From positions 15,461 through 79,460 of the forward strand of contig DHQX01000015.1 in assembly GCA_002411105.1 (NCBI GenBank): a stretch of DNA of 64,000 nt, given 5' to 3'. The translations under genes were made by a program, and so were the position numbers. Each line of letters starts with the position of its first letter. Within the stretch, counting starts at the first letter, position 1. Under the pieces are notes generated by a model that worked only from the letters and a program-made list of their open reading frames with translations, was not told the origin of the DNA and did no database searches. This DNA is from Christensenella sp. UBA5327 (lineage in GTDB: Bacteria; Bacillota; Clostridia; Christensenellales; Aristaeellaceae). Shown piece after piece: positions 15,726 through 23,061 of the stretch.

Positions 15726-16822
15726 GGCGTCACATCCTCCTCAGTGTCGGCACTGTCATCGGGCTGCGTATCCGGCGGGGTTAGATCCTCGGCCTTTAAC
15801 AGCATCAGCTCATCCCGGGTGACACTGTCCTGCTTGGCCAGGCGATTGGCCTGGCGGGACACAGCCTGCTCAAAGAGGTTGCGCACGCCCCGGGCGTTGC
15901 CAAAGCCGATGTTGTCCTCGCTCTCCTCTGCCAAAATCTCTGCCAGATCATCCCGGGCGGATTCCTCCAGCCGGTAGCCTGCCTTATTGCAGCGCATGTC
16001 GAAGATGGCCAGCATCTCATCCACCGTGTAATCCGGGAAATAGAGAAAACGGTTGAACCGGCTCTCCAGACCCGGGTTGGAATGGACAAACTCGTTCATC
16101 AAATCCACATAGCCCGCCACAATCACCACCAGGTCATCCCGGTGGTCCTCCATGGCTTTGAGCAGCGTTTCCACCGCCTCCTGGCCATAGTCCTGGGGGC
16201 CCCGGGTGGTGAGGGCATAGGCCTCGTCGATAAACAGCACCCCGCCCAGGGCTTTCTGGACGACTTCGCTGGTTTTGAGCGCCGTTTGCCCCACATAGCC
16301 CGCCACCAGGCCGCTGCGGTCCACCTCCACCAGGTGCCCCTTGGAGAGGATGCCCAGGCTGTGATAAATGCGGCTCATCAGCCGGGCGATCATGGTTTTG
16401 CCGGTGCCGGGGTTGCCGGAAAACACCATGTGAAGGGAGAGGTCTTCTGTGGGCAGGTCATGCTCTTTGCGCAGCTTGTTCACCTTCACCAGGTTGATGA
16501 GGCTTTCCACCTCTGCCTTCACCACTGTGAGGCCGATGTAGGAGTGCAGCTCTTCCTTCAGCTTCTCAATGTCTTCAGGGGGTGCGGCTTCTTCTTTTTT
16601 ATCCTCGGGCTTGACTGCGGCCTGCTGGCTGCTTGTGCCAAACACATCCGGCACCGGGGGGAAGCCGGGCGGCGGGGTCGCCTCCCCGGTGTCCTTCGTG
16701 TCTGCCTCCGGGTTTCTGCCCCAGAGGTCATCGCCAATATTCCTGAGGTTATAATCGGTCATCTGCCGGATGATCTGGTTTTGCAGGCGGATGATCTCCT
16801 CTTTGCGGTCTGCCATCCTCAT
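15722..16822 (-). CDS. CbxX/CfqX-type AAA ATPase (SpoVK-like)
   Basis: 366 aa. Residues about 1-95 are charged and Pro/Glu-rich without a recognised domain. Residues about 95-345 form an AAA module with Walker A GNPGTGKT, Walker B GGVLFIDEAYAL, and sensor/arginine-finger region SRFNRFLYFPDY. Relatives include SpoVK and the Rubisco activase CbbX, i.e. hexameric remodelling ATPases. The client is unknown. It heads the leftward operon with ltaE, which is an unusual lead gene for amino-acid metabolism. ATG 16822 follows AAAGGGAG. Confidence 0.88.
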   Translation of the reverse strand: MRMADRKEEIIRLQNQIIRQMTDYNLRNIGDDLWGRNPEADTKDTGEATPPPGFPPVPDVFGTSSQQAAVKPEDKKEEAAPPEDIEKLKEELHSYIGLTVVKAEVESLINLVKVNKLRKEHDLPTEDLSLHMVFSGNPGTGKTMIARLMSRIYHSLGILSKGHLVEVDRSGLVAGYVGQTALKTSEVVQKALGGVLFIDEAYALTTRGPQDYGQEAVETLLKAMEDHRDDLVVIVAGYVDLMNEFVHSNPGLESRFNRFLYFPDYTVDEMLAIFDMRCNKAGYRLEESARDDLAEILAEESEDNIGFGNARGVRNLFEQAVSRQANRLAKQDSVTRDELMLLKAEDLTPPDTQPDDSADTEEDVTP

Positions 16823-16919
16823 GTTCTCCCTTTGCGTATTGTTCTTTGGAGATTATAGCACAGACTGCGGTCTTGCACGCAGCAGAGGGAGAAAAGAGAA
16901 TGAAGAAATATCAAGTGAG

Positions 16920-16962
16920 AAGGATACACAGTTGACACTTGCTGTATAAGCCTCGTATCCTT
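16920..16962 (+). promoter_or_regulatory. Control region of the ECF sigma gene, with inverted repeat
   Basis: AAGGATAC (16920-16927) and GTATCCTT (16955-16962) are perfect eight-base inverted arms 27 bases apart. Between them lies TTGACAC (16932) and, about 16 bases on, CGTATC. No good sigma-A -10 occurs at the right spacing, so an alternative-sigma promoter of the ECF type (self-activation) is possible. Confidence 0.4.
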
Positions 16963-16990
16963 ATAGAGCAGCAATCCCTTGGGAGGATCC

Positions 16991-17557
16991 ATGTTTTTTC
17001 TGATTTTTGCAGCCCTTGATGACACATCGGAGCGCTCTTTCATCGAGCAGCTTTACAACACGCATTATCGCGCCATGTATAGGACGGCGCTGGGCATCCT
17101 GCGCCATCCAGAGGATGCGGAGGATGTGGTACAAAGCACCTGCCTGGCTTTGTGCAAAAAAACATCGCTATTGGCTGGGATGGATTGTAACGCTTTGCAT
17201 AGCTACGTTGTCATTAGTATCAGGAACACGGCGATTAATCTGATGAGAAGCCGTGACAGAAGGGCTGAGTTGTTATGGGGCGAAGAGGACTATCTGGACA
17301 GCTTGGTCAAGCCTTGTGAAACATGGGAGGATGATCTGTTTGTCAGCGCGGATGAAGGCGTCCTTACCCAAGCGATTATGCGGATGCCCCTCAGGGAGCG
17401 CCACCTGATCGAAATGAAGTATATCCTGAATGAAAAGACTCAGGAAATTGCGAAAGAACTTGGTATCAAGCCTGACAGCGTGCGCGTTTTGCTGATGCGA
17501 ACGCGGCGGAGGTTGCATGATCTGATGGAGGAAATAGCGCATGAGAAAGAAGATTGA
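16991..17557 (+). CDS. ECF-type RNA polymerase sigma factor
   Basis: 188 aa. Region 2 runs from about residue 14 to 85 (FIEQLYNTHYRAMYRTALGI, HPEDAEDVVQSTCLALCK), and region 4 from about 118 to 180 (MPLRERHLIEMKYILNEKTQEIAKELGIKPDSVRVLLMRTRRRL). This is the sigma-70 family group IV layout. ATG 16991 is preceded by GGGAGG; an in-frame TTG at 16979 is upstream of that site. The 3' end overlaps the following membrane regulator gene by 17 bases, the usual sigma/anti-sigma arrangement. Divergent from the AAA-led operon. Confidence 0.88.
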   Translation: MFFLIFAALDDTSERSFIEQLYNTHYRAMYRTALGILRHPEDAEDVVQSTCLALCKKTSLLAGMDCNALHSYVVISIRNTAINLMRSRDRRAELLWGEEDYLDSLVKPCETWEDDLFVSADEGVLTQAIMRMPLRERHLIEMKYILNEKTQEIAKELGIKPDSVRVLLMRTRRRLHDLMEEIAHEKED

Positions 17558-18026
17558 TAGCGGCAGCAGCGCCTTTAACCTTCATGAATTGCAGTGCCAG
17601 CTGAGCGATACGAAGCTTAAAATCGCGCTTTTGCAGGCTGCCAGGCTGGAGGACGAGGCGGAGGAGCAGCCGGACGCGATGGCCTTGGCTGAGCCCAATG
17701 AGAATACCCTCGCCGCCATCCGCCGCGAAAGCCGCAGGATGGAAAAACTCAGCCTGCTTCACCGTATGCCCCCCGTGCTTCGGGCAGCCGCTGCCATTCT
17801 GCTCATCAGCTTTCTCACCCTCAGCACCGCCATGGCGGTTTCCCCGGCTGTACGGGTTGCCGTGATGAAGCTGCTGTACACCGTCACTCCCCAGCATACT
17901 GAAATCCGCCTGGTGCAAGACGAGGATTCAGCCGTTGAGGTGCCGGAAGGATGGCAGGGGGCGTACTATCCGGCGTATATTCCGGAGGGGTATACGTTCA
18001 ATAGTTTTCAGGCACAGAATCAATGA
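17541..18026 (+). CDS. Anti-sigma-like membrane protein, N-terminal part (DUF4367 protein split by frame change)
   Basis: 161 aa. A cytoplasmic N-terminus (about residues 1-80, acidic) is followed by one membrane span (about 80-102, AAAAILLISFLTLSTAMAV) and an extracytoplasmic segment ending YIPEGYTFNSFQAQNQ. PAYIPEGYTF is the opening of a DUF4367 domain. The frame stops at TGA 18024-18026, and the rest of the domain continues in another frame from ATG 18023. By position it should hold the ECF factor inactive. Whether it acts as two polypeptides or is a recently frameshifted gene cannot be told from one sequence. Confidence 0.75.
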   Translation: MRKKIDSGSSAFNLHELQCQLSDTKLKIALLQAARLEDEAEEQPDAMALAEPNENTLAAIRRESRRMEKLSLLHRMPPVLRAAAAILLISFLTLSTAMAVSPAVRVAVMKLLYTVTPQHTEIRLVQDEDSAVEVPEGWQGAYYPAYIPEGYTFNSFQAQNQ

Positions 18027-18283
18027 TAGATGCGCTCTATTTTTTAGGCGACAACGACTATATGATGTTTAGTGAGAATGATGCGAATGTCGAAGCAAAT
18101 ATTGATGCGGAGGGATATGCGTTTTCGGAAGTCGATCTAAATGGTCAAATGGCACTTCTGGCGCAGAAGAAAGGGAAAAGCACAGTTGTATGGCGGCAAG
18201 AGAACAAACTGATGATGTTGACCATTACAGAAGACGCTAATACCGCTATGAATATTGCGCGAAGTGTTACCCGAATAAAATAA
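18023..18283 (+). CDS. DUF4367 C-terminal part of the split anti-sigma-like protein
   Basis: 86 aa starting at ATG 18023, overlapping the previous stop in ATGA. The content (ALYFLGDNDYMMFSEND ... KGKSTVVWRQENKLMMLTI ... AMNIARSVTRIK) is the expected second half of a DUF4367 domain. It has no signal peptide or membrane segment, so if made separately it could not reach the outside face where the domain belongs. A one-base shift just before 18023 would restore a single protein of about 245 aa. Either programmed coupling/frameshifting, mutation or a sequencing error is possible. Confidence 0.65.
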   Translation: MIDALYFLGDNDYMMFSENDANVEANIDAEGYAFSEVDLNGQMALLAQKKGKSTVVWRQENKLMMLTITEDANTAMNIARSVTRIK

Positions 18284-18304
18284 TTTTTTAAAATCTGTAA
18301 CGTT

Positions 18305-18350
18305 TCCCCTTTCTTTTGTGTCTTAAGAAATAGAGACATCAGAAAGGGGA
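18305..18350. terminator. Long hairpin after the split gene
   Basis: TCCCCTTTCT (18305-18314) pairs perfectly with AGAAAGGGGA (18341-18350). The 26-base loop contains a further short stem. No clean T run follows. The rest of the gap 18284-18552 holds a possible short ORF (18353-18400) and a second hairpin (18487-18519). Confidence 0.5.
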
Positions 18351-18486
18351 TTATGATCATTAAGCCAAAACGATGCTGGAACCATGCCCATAGGAGATAG
18401 ATATCGCATAGTGTTTATTAGAAATGGACAGTCAAAAGGTACTTCCGTATCGGTTGGCTTCACGTTCTGGCCATAAGACTTTATCT

Positions 18487-18519
18487 TCGGCGAAGGCGAT
18501 GCTCCTTCGCCGAGGGGTT
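18487..18519 (+). terminator. Terminator-like hairpin before the propeller-SBP gene
   Basis: TCGGCGAAGG/CCTTCGCCGA (18487-18496 with 18504-18513), then GGGGTTTT. It lies about 35 bases before the start codon at 18553, so it may end the sigma operon or act as a leader attenuator. I see no clear promoter between it and the gene. Confidence 0.6.
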
Positions 18520-18552
18520 TTCTGTAAATACGTTGATAGGGAGCTTTAGAAT

Positions 18553-20640
18553 ATGCGCATTCGCTTTTTCTTTCGCCGCGGATTACTGCTGGCTCTGTTG
18601 ATATGCCTGATGCCGTGTGGAATCAGGGCAGAACAGGCGGGTCGGTCCCAATCCTTGCCTCTTTATAGCTTTGGCCCCTCAGAAACAGCCCTAAGCATTG
18701 CGGCCCAAAGCGATGGCAGCGGTTACCTGCTGACAAGTGAGGCGCTATTTCATTTTTCTGGGCAGGAGGAGCCTGGCATCGAAAACATTCAGCGGGTGAT
18801 GCCCAATGCACAGCATTTGATCAGCATGGCATTGGCTGGAGATCATCTCTTCTTTTTGAACTCGAATCACGAGATTATGCGCTACGACAAGGGAGAACTG
18901 TTGACCCTCTCCCTGGATAACGCGATGCTGCAAGAAGAGCCACTCAGGGATGGGATGCTCTGTTTGGCGCAGAACCAGCTATACTATATATATTCGGATG
19001 AGAATGGGAAGGGACAGTTGGTAAGCTTCAACCTTGAAACCAAAACATACCATCGTTATGGCGCGGTATTTGATGTGCCGTGGTGTGCTTGGGATATGCA
19101 GGAGGGCAGGCTGCTGGGGATAGTGTATGATGAAAGCCGGGCGCTCTGGCAACTGGCTGCCCTGAGCGGTCAAGAAGAACAGGTCAAGATTTTGTTTTCT
19201 CTGCTCACCTATCAGGGTGAAGACGGTATTTGTTATGATGCGCAGAAGAATGCCCTATACTTGCCAGAGCGAACCGGCATCCTGCGTTACCACGCGGATG
19301 GCAGCAATGCCCGGGTATACGGCGTTCCTCACATGGTACCTGTAGCCATGATGGGCAGTGGGCAATTTGTGGGGAAGCGCTTGCAACAGCTGCGGCGATA
19401 TGAGGCGTTGGAAAAGCCGCTCGGCAGCGTATCAGTTTTGGGGCATCGGACACAATATAGTCAAGATTTTACTCAAAAAACAGGCATAGCGGTCCAGGAG
19501 ATTTCTGTGGGCGATAAAACCGTTATGCAGTGGATGGCAGAGGCCATGGTTACCCAAGATGCCAGCGTAGATCTATTTACCTTTGAAAGTTCTGAAGGAC
19601 TACAAACCATAAAAGATAAGAGATTTTTCGCCGATCTTAGTCAAAGCGAGGTGCTGCGCGCAGGCCTTGACAGGCTGTATCCTGCGTTTAGTCAAGCAGT
19701 TATCAATCAAGAACGGCAAATCGTCGCCTGGCCAATTGTTGGCATGCCATCTTTTCGGATGGCCTTTGATCAGGAGGCGCTGGACTATGGCGTGCAAACA
19801 CCCGCTACATGGGATGAGATGTTGGATGCCATTCAAGCCTTGGCAGAGCTTGACTTTTTTGCTAACGAAACCTACGTTCCCTTCGGTGCCTGGACATATA
19901 CCCAAGAGGATATGATGGCTTACCTGCAAAGGGATTACTTGATAAACATCTATGCAGCAGACGGCGATTTAAGCTTTGATACGCCCATTTTCCGTCATCT
20001 TGCTCAACGCATCTTAGATGAGGTGCCCAAGGAAAATCTTTATCCCCGGCGCGATGAGTATGATGGGGTTCTTATCTCTGGCATAAATAGCGGCGTTATT
20101 TTGGAAGGGATGCTGCCCCCCATGAAGATTGCCCCTCAGATGCCTGCTAAAATACATACCTGGACCAAGGTTTTTGTCCTTAACCCTTATGCTGAACATA
20201 AGGAAGAAGCTATCCAATATCTGGAGTATCTGGCGACTAAGCAGACGGCGGAAGATTCTGCTCTGTATCGGAGCATGAATCAACCAATACCAGACTTTGG
20301 TGTGCAAGCACAATTGAAATCCGCCCGGGAAGAATTAGCAGCCGTCAAGGAGCAGCAGGCATCGGAAAAAGAAAAGCAAGCCTATGAAGATAGGATTGCC
20401 CTGCTGGGAATAAAGATCAATGGACTATATTTAAACCGCTATTTGATTACGCAAAAAGCTATTGATGAATACCAAGCGTTTTCATCCCGCTTGGTGGTGC
20501 TGGAGGATGCGCTTATCATGTACAACGAAAATCTGGCTAAACTAAGCCGCCTGATGGTTAACGACGGCATTAGCCTGGATGAATTTATCAGGCAAGCTGA
20601 TAGCTATATTCAACTGGTTCGCATGGAAAGGGGACGGTAA
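18553..20640 (+). CDS. Exported propeller plus extracellular solute-binding fusion protein
   Basis: 695 aa. Signal peptide residues 1-25 (ends GIRAEQ). Residues about 30-280 contain repeated short beta-blade-like units (SDGSGYLLTSEALFHF, GDHLFFLNSNHEIMRYD, QNQLYYIYSDENGKG), suggesting a beta-propeller sensor. From about 290 (SVSVLGHRTQYSQDF) to about 570 it resembles a family 1 ABC solute-binding protein, including IVAWPIVGMPSFRMAFDQEAL and TPATWDEMLDAIQAL. The C-terminal 120 residues are helical, with a probable coiled coil (about 590-625). No lipobox cysteine is clear and no permease genes are near. The ligand is unknown; a surface sensor is one reading. Codon use and base content are more AT-rich than in most neighbours. 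Confidence 0.72.
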   Translation: MRIRFFFRRGLLLALLICLMPCGIRAEQAGRSQSLPLYSFGPSETALSIAAQSDGSGYLLTSEALFHFSGQEEPGIENIQRVMPNAQHLISMALAGDHLFFLNSNHEIMRYDKGELLTLSLDNAMLQEEPLRDGMLCLAQNQLYYIYSDENGKGQLVSFNLETKTYHRYGAVFDVPWCAWDMQEGRLLGIVYDESRALWQLAALSGQEEQVKILFSLLTYQGEDGICYDAQKNALYLPERTGILRYHADGSNARVYGVPHMVPVAMMGSGQFVGKRLQQLRRYEALEKPLGSVSVLGHRTQYSQDFTQKTGIAVQEISVGDKTVMQWMAEAMVTQDASVDLFTFESSEGLQTIKDKRFFADLSQSEVLRAGLDRLYPAFSQAVINQERQIVAWPIVGMPSFRMAFDQEALDYGVQTPATWDEMLDAIQALAELDFFANETYVPFGAWTYTQEDMMAYLQRDYLINIYAADGDLSFDTPIFRHLAQRILDEVPKENLYPRRDEYDGVLISGINSGVILEGMLPPMKIAPQMPAKIHTWTKVFVLNPYAEHKEEAIQYLEYLATKQTAEDSALYRSMNQPIPDFGVQAQLKSAREELAAVKEQQASEKEKQAYEDRIALLGIKINGLYLNRYLITQKAIDEYQAFSSRLVVLEDALIMYNENLAKLSRLMVNDGISLDEFIRQADSYIQLVRMERGR

Positions 20641-20644
20641 CAAC

Positions 20645-21671
20645 ATGTTAAAGTCACTCAAACCCAGCTTTATGGTCTGCATGGTGATGATAACGCTGTT
20701 TGCTTTTTGTCAAGTCGCAGGGCAAGCGGAAGAGGAGCCAGTCATTTTAAGCCAACTCAGTCCAAGGGATGGGGAGTGGTGGTTAGCGCTGTGTGCTGAC
20801 GGCCAGGGAGGCTTCTATGCACTGACAAACAAAACCTTGCATCGCTGGCAGACAGGGGATGTTCAAACGACCATCGTGAGTATAACCGATGGGCTGGGGT
20901 TGACGGAGATTGCCTGCAGGGGAGACCAAATATATGGCTATGCAGGTGCTGACGGGCTCTATCGTTATGATCAGGGGGAGTGGTCTTTATTGGGCGTGCC
21001 GCCCTGGTGCGACACAAAGAGCGGGGATGACGCACAGGGGCCGGTTTTTCTGGAAGGCGGGCTAACGCTTGGCAAAGACCGACTGTTCTTTTTTTCCACG
21101 GATTTCAATCAAGAATTACACTTTCTCTCCTCTTATGATTTGGTAACAAAACAGTTCTCGGTGGATCCACATCCTATCTTCAGTCGGCGGTGGATAGCCT
21201 ATGATGAGGCGAATGATAGGTTGATTGGCACAGTTTCACTCTCTCCAGACGGAGATAACTATTTGGCAAGTATCGATTACAAAACAAACCAGATTATCCA
21301 CATCAATGAGAAACCATTTGAGGGCGAAATCAGAGGCTTTGATCCAGCCAGCAGAATGACATTCAGTGTAAGCTACGCAGGCGCAATGCTAGGAAACAAT
21401 ACGGATAATCAGAAAGTAATTCTGGGAACACCCAAAAAGCTAAGCCTTGCTGCCCGTTTGGACTCGCAATATATCGTTTTTGTTTCACCCGCGTACGGGG
21501 GGCAAGCGGAGAAACTATGCCTTCTTCGTTATGATCCTGATGCATGGCAGCCTTAGCGTGTGGATGCGTTTTCATCTCCTCCAGAAAATTAGTGATGGCA
21601 AATTGACTTTGGAACGGTTCATTAACCAGGCCAACAACACCCTGAGCATTATCAGGTTGGAGGGGAACTGA
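20645..21671 (+). pseudogene. Decayed tandem paralogue of the propeller-SBP gene (internal deletion)
   Basis: ATG 20645, four bases after the upstream stop and following AAGGGGA. It encodes a signal peptide and about 290 residues of propeller-like sequence (DGQGGFYALTNKTLHRW, RGDQIYGYAGADGLYRYD, KDRLFFFSTDFNQELHF), then stops at TAG 21554-21556. Immediately after, in another frame (to TGA 21671), comes KISDGKLTLERFINQANNT..., which aligns with the C-terminal end of the intact neighbour (VNDGISLDEFIRQADSY...). The whole solute-binding part is missing between. The simplest reading is a duplicate that lost its middle. The remaining 304-aa N-terminal product could still be secreted. Confidence 0.75.
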
Positions 21672-21711
21672 TGGATCAGGTATGGGGCGTTAGTCAATAT
21701 CGTGAAAAACC

Positions 21712-21740
21712 TTGACAAATTCCCTGACGGGTGCTATTTT
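21712..21740 (+). promoter_or_regulatory. Promoter of rplJ-rplL
   Basis: TTGACA (21712-21717), a 17-base spacer and TATTTT (21735-21740). It precedes the L10 leader. Confidence 0.72.
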
Positions 21741-21744
21741 ATAG

Positions 21745-21880
21745 TTCGGCTTGAAAAAGCCTGTGCCAAAGACAGCCGGTTGCGTAAGCAGTAAAGGCAA
21801 ATGCCGCCAGCCGAGGTGCGAGTGCCAATACGCATGTATTGCCCTTGTGCCGCCGCACAAGGGCTTTTTGAATCCTGGCC
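21745..21880 (+). promoter_or_regulatory. Ribosomal protein L10 leader with attenuator
   Basis: Structured 5' untranslated region of the L10 operon. The AAAGACAGCCGG ... CCAGCCGAGGTGCGAG region resembles the known Firmicutes L10 leader, to which L10(L12) binds for autoregulation. It ends in a strong hairpin GCCCTTGTGC/GCACAAGGGC (21841-21850 with 21855-21864) and TTTTT, i.e. a transcription attenuator before the start codon. Confidence 0.75.
21841..21869 (+). terminator. Attenuator terminator in the L10 leader
   Basis: Perfect ten-pair stem, four-base loop CGCC, five T residues. It lies about 50 bases upstream of the rplJ start, so readthrough must be controlled. Confidence 0.85.
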
Positions 21881-21915
21881 GGAAGGAAGGTGAACAAGAA
21901 AACGTGGAGCAGAAA

Positions 21916-22461
21916 ATGAACAAGAACATGCAGGACAAGGTGCAGAAGGTGGCGGAGATCGCCGAGCGCCTGAAGACCGCCAAGGCCATGGTGCTGGTGG
22001 ACTACAAGGGCATCTCGGTGGAAGAGATCAACGCCCTGCGCGGCAAGTTCCGTGAGGCGGGCGTGGAATATGTGGTGCTTAAAAACACCCTGGTGCGCCG
22101 GGCCATGGACGATGCCGGCATCACCGAGCTGGACCATCTGCTGGTCGGCCCCTCTGCTTTTGCCTTTGGCATCAAGGATGAGGTGGGCCCGGCGAAGGTG
22201 ATCAGCGAGTTCATCGAGCAGAGCAAATCTGACAAGATGACCATCAAGGCGGGCATCGTGTCGGGCAAGGTGATTGACGCCGCTGGTGTCGCTGCGCTGT
22301 CCAAACTGCCGCCCAAGGAGGTCCTCATCGCCAAGATGATGGGCAGCCTGAACGCGCCTGTGACCAACTTTGTGGGTGTCCTCAGCGCCACCCTGCGCTC
22401 TCTGGTGTACGCGGTGGATGCCGTGCGCAAGCAGAAAGAGGGCGAGGAAGCCAACGCGTAA
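21916..22461 (+). CDS. rplJ: 50S ribosomal protein L10
   Basis: 181-aa stalk-base protein that binds 23S rRNA and anchors L7/L12 dimers. Core motifs: AKAMVLVDYKGISVEEINALRGKFREA-type N-terminus, VLKNTLVRRAM, and the C-terminal helix that binds L12. I start it at ATG 21916 (MNKNMQDKVQ), with GGAG seven bases upstream. The open frame extends back through the leader, but those residues are not L10-like. GTG 21904 is a possible alternative. It also represses its own operon through the leader. Confidence 0.94.
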   Translation: MNKNMQDKVQKVAEIAERLKTAKAMVLVDYKGISVEEINALRGKFREAGVEYVVLKNTLVRRAMDDAGITELDHLLVGPSAFAFGIKDEVGPAKVISEFIEQSKSDKMTIKAGIVSGKVIDAAGVAALSKLPPKEVLIAKMMGSLNAPVTNFVGVLSATLRSLVYAVDAVRKQKEGEEANA

Positions 22462-22533
22462 AGTGCCCAGAACCCCGGCCTGAGGCAGGCCGATCAATAA
22501 TTAATTAAAGAAAAAACTGGAGGAAATTAACCC

Positions 22534-22914
22534 ATGAAGCGTGAAGAAATCTTGGCAGCGATCGAGTCTATGACCGTGCTTGAGCTGGCTGAACTGGTGA
22601 AGGAACTGGAAGAGAAGTTTGGCGTGTCCGCCGCTGCCCCCGTGGCCGTGGCCGCCGCCCCCGCCGCTGGCGCCGCCGCTGCTGCCCCTGCCGAGGAGAA
22701 GACCGAGTTTGACGTGGTGCTCACCGCTGCTGGCAGCGAGAAGATCAAGGTTATCAAAGTGGTCCGCGAAGTCGTGGCCGGCCTGGGTCTGAAGGAAGCC
22801 AAGGAATTCGTCGAGTCCACCCCCAAGGCCATCAAGGAAGGCGTGCAGAAGGACGAGGCCGAGAAAATCAAGAAGCAGTTTGAAGAAGTCGGCGCCACCG
22901 TCGAGATCAAGTAA
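22534..22914 (+). CDS. rplL: 50S ribosomal protein L7/L12
   Basis: 126 aa. Residues 1-35 form the dimerisation helix bundle. Residues about 37-58 are an Ala/Pro hinge. The C-terminal domain ([34 protein letters not shown]) recruits translation GTPases. It is 72 bases downstream of rplJ, with CTGGAGG before the ATG; a small GC hairpin (CGGCCT/AGGCCG) lies in the gap. Highly conserved, no anomalies. Confidence 0.97.
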   Translation: MKREEILAAIESMTVLELAELVKELEEKFGVSAAAPVAVAAAPAAGAAAAAPAEEKTEFDVVLTAAGSEKIKVIKVVREVVAGLGLKEAKEFVESTPKAIKEGVQKDEAEKIKKQFEEVGATVEIK

Positions 22915-22927
22915 ACCAAACGCCATT

Positions 22928-22967
22928 AAAACCGCGGAGCGTATTATGCGCTCCGCGGTTTTGATTA
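22928..22967 (+). terminator. Intrinsic terminator of rplJL
   Basis: Perfect 14-pair stem AAAACCGCGGAGCG/CGCTCCGCGGTTTT (22928-22941 with 22949-22962), ending in TTTTGATTAT. Confidence 0.92.
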
Positions 22968-23003
22968 TATGCCGGGTCAGTCCGCCCAATACAGCGGAAG
23001 TGC

Positions 23004-23031
23004 TTGACAATCCAGAGGGATTGATTAGCAT
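23004..23031 (+). promoter_or_regulatory. Probable promoter of proBAC
   Basis: TTGACA (23004-23009), a 16-base spacer and TAGCAT (23026-23031), 30 bases before proB. The -10 is only a partial match. Confidence 0.5.
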
Positions 23032-23061
23032 GAAAGGCATGATCGAAGCGGGGAGAAGCGC

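Noticed and set aside
18024..18026. TGA in the split anti-sigma gene as a selenocysteine codon
   Set aside because: In the same frame TGA is directly followed by TAG, so readthrough would end at once. The homologous continuation is in another frame.
21751..21915. Extended N-terminus of L10 reading through the leader
   Set aside because: The residues encoded by the leader hairpin region are not L10-like, and the terminator hairpin lies there. The start at 21916 matches family length.
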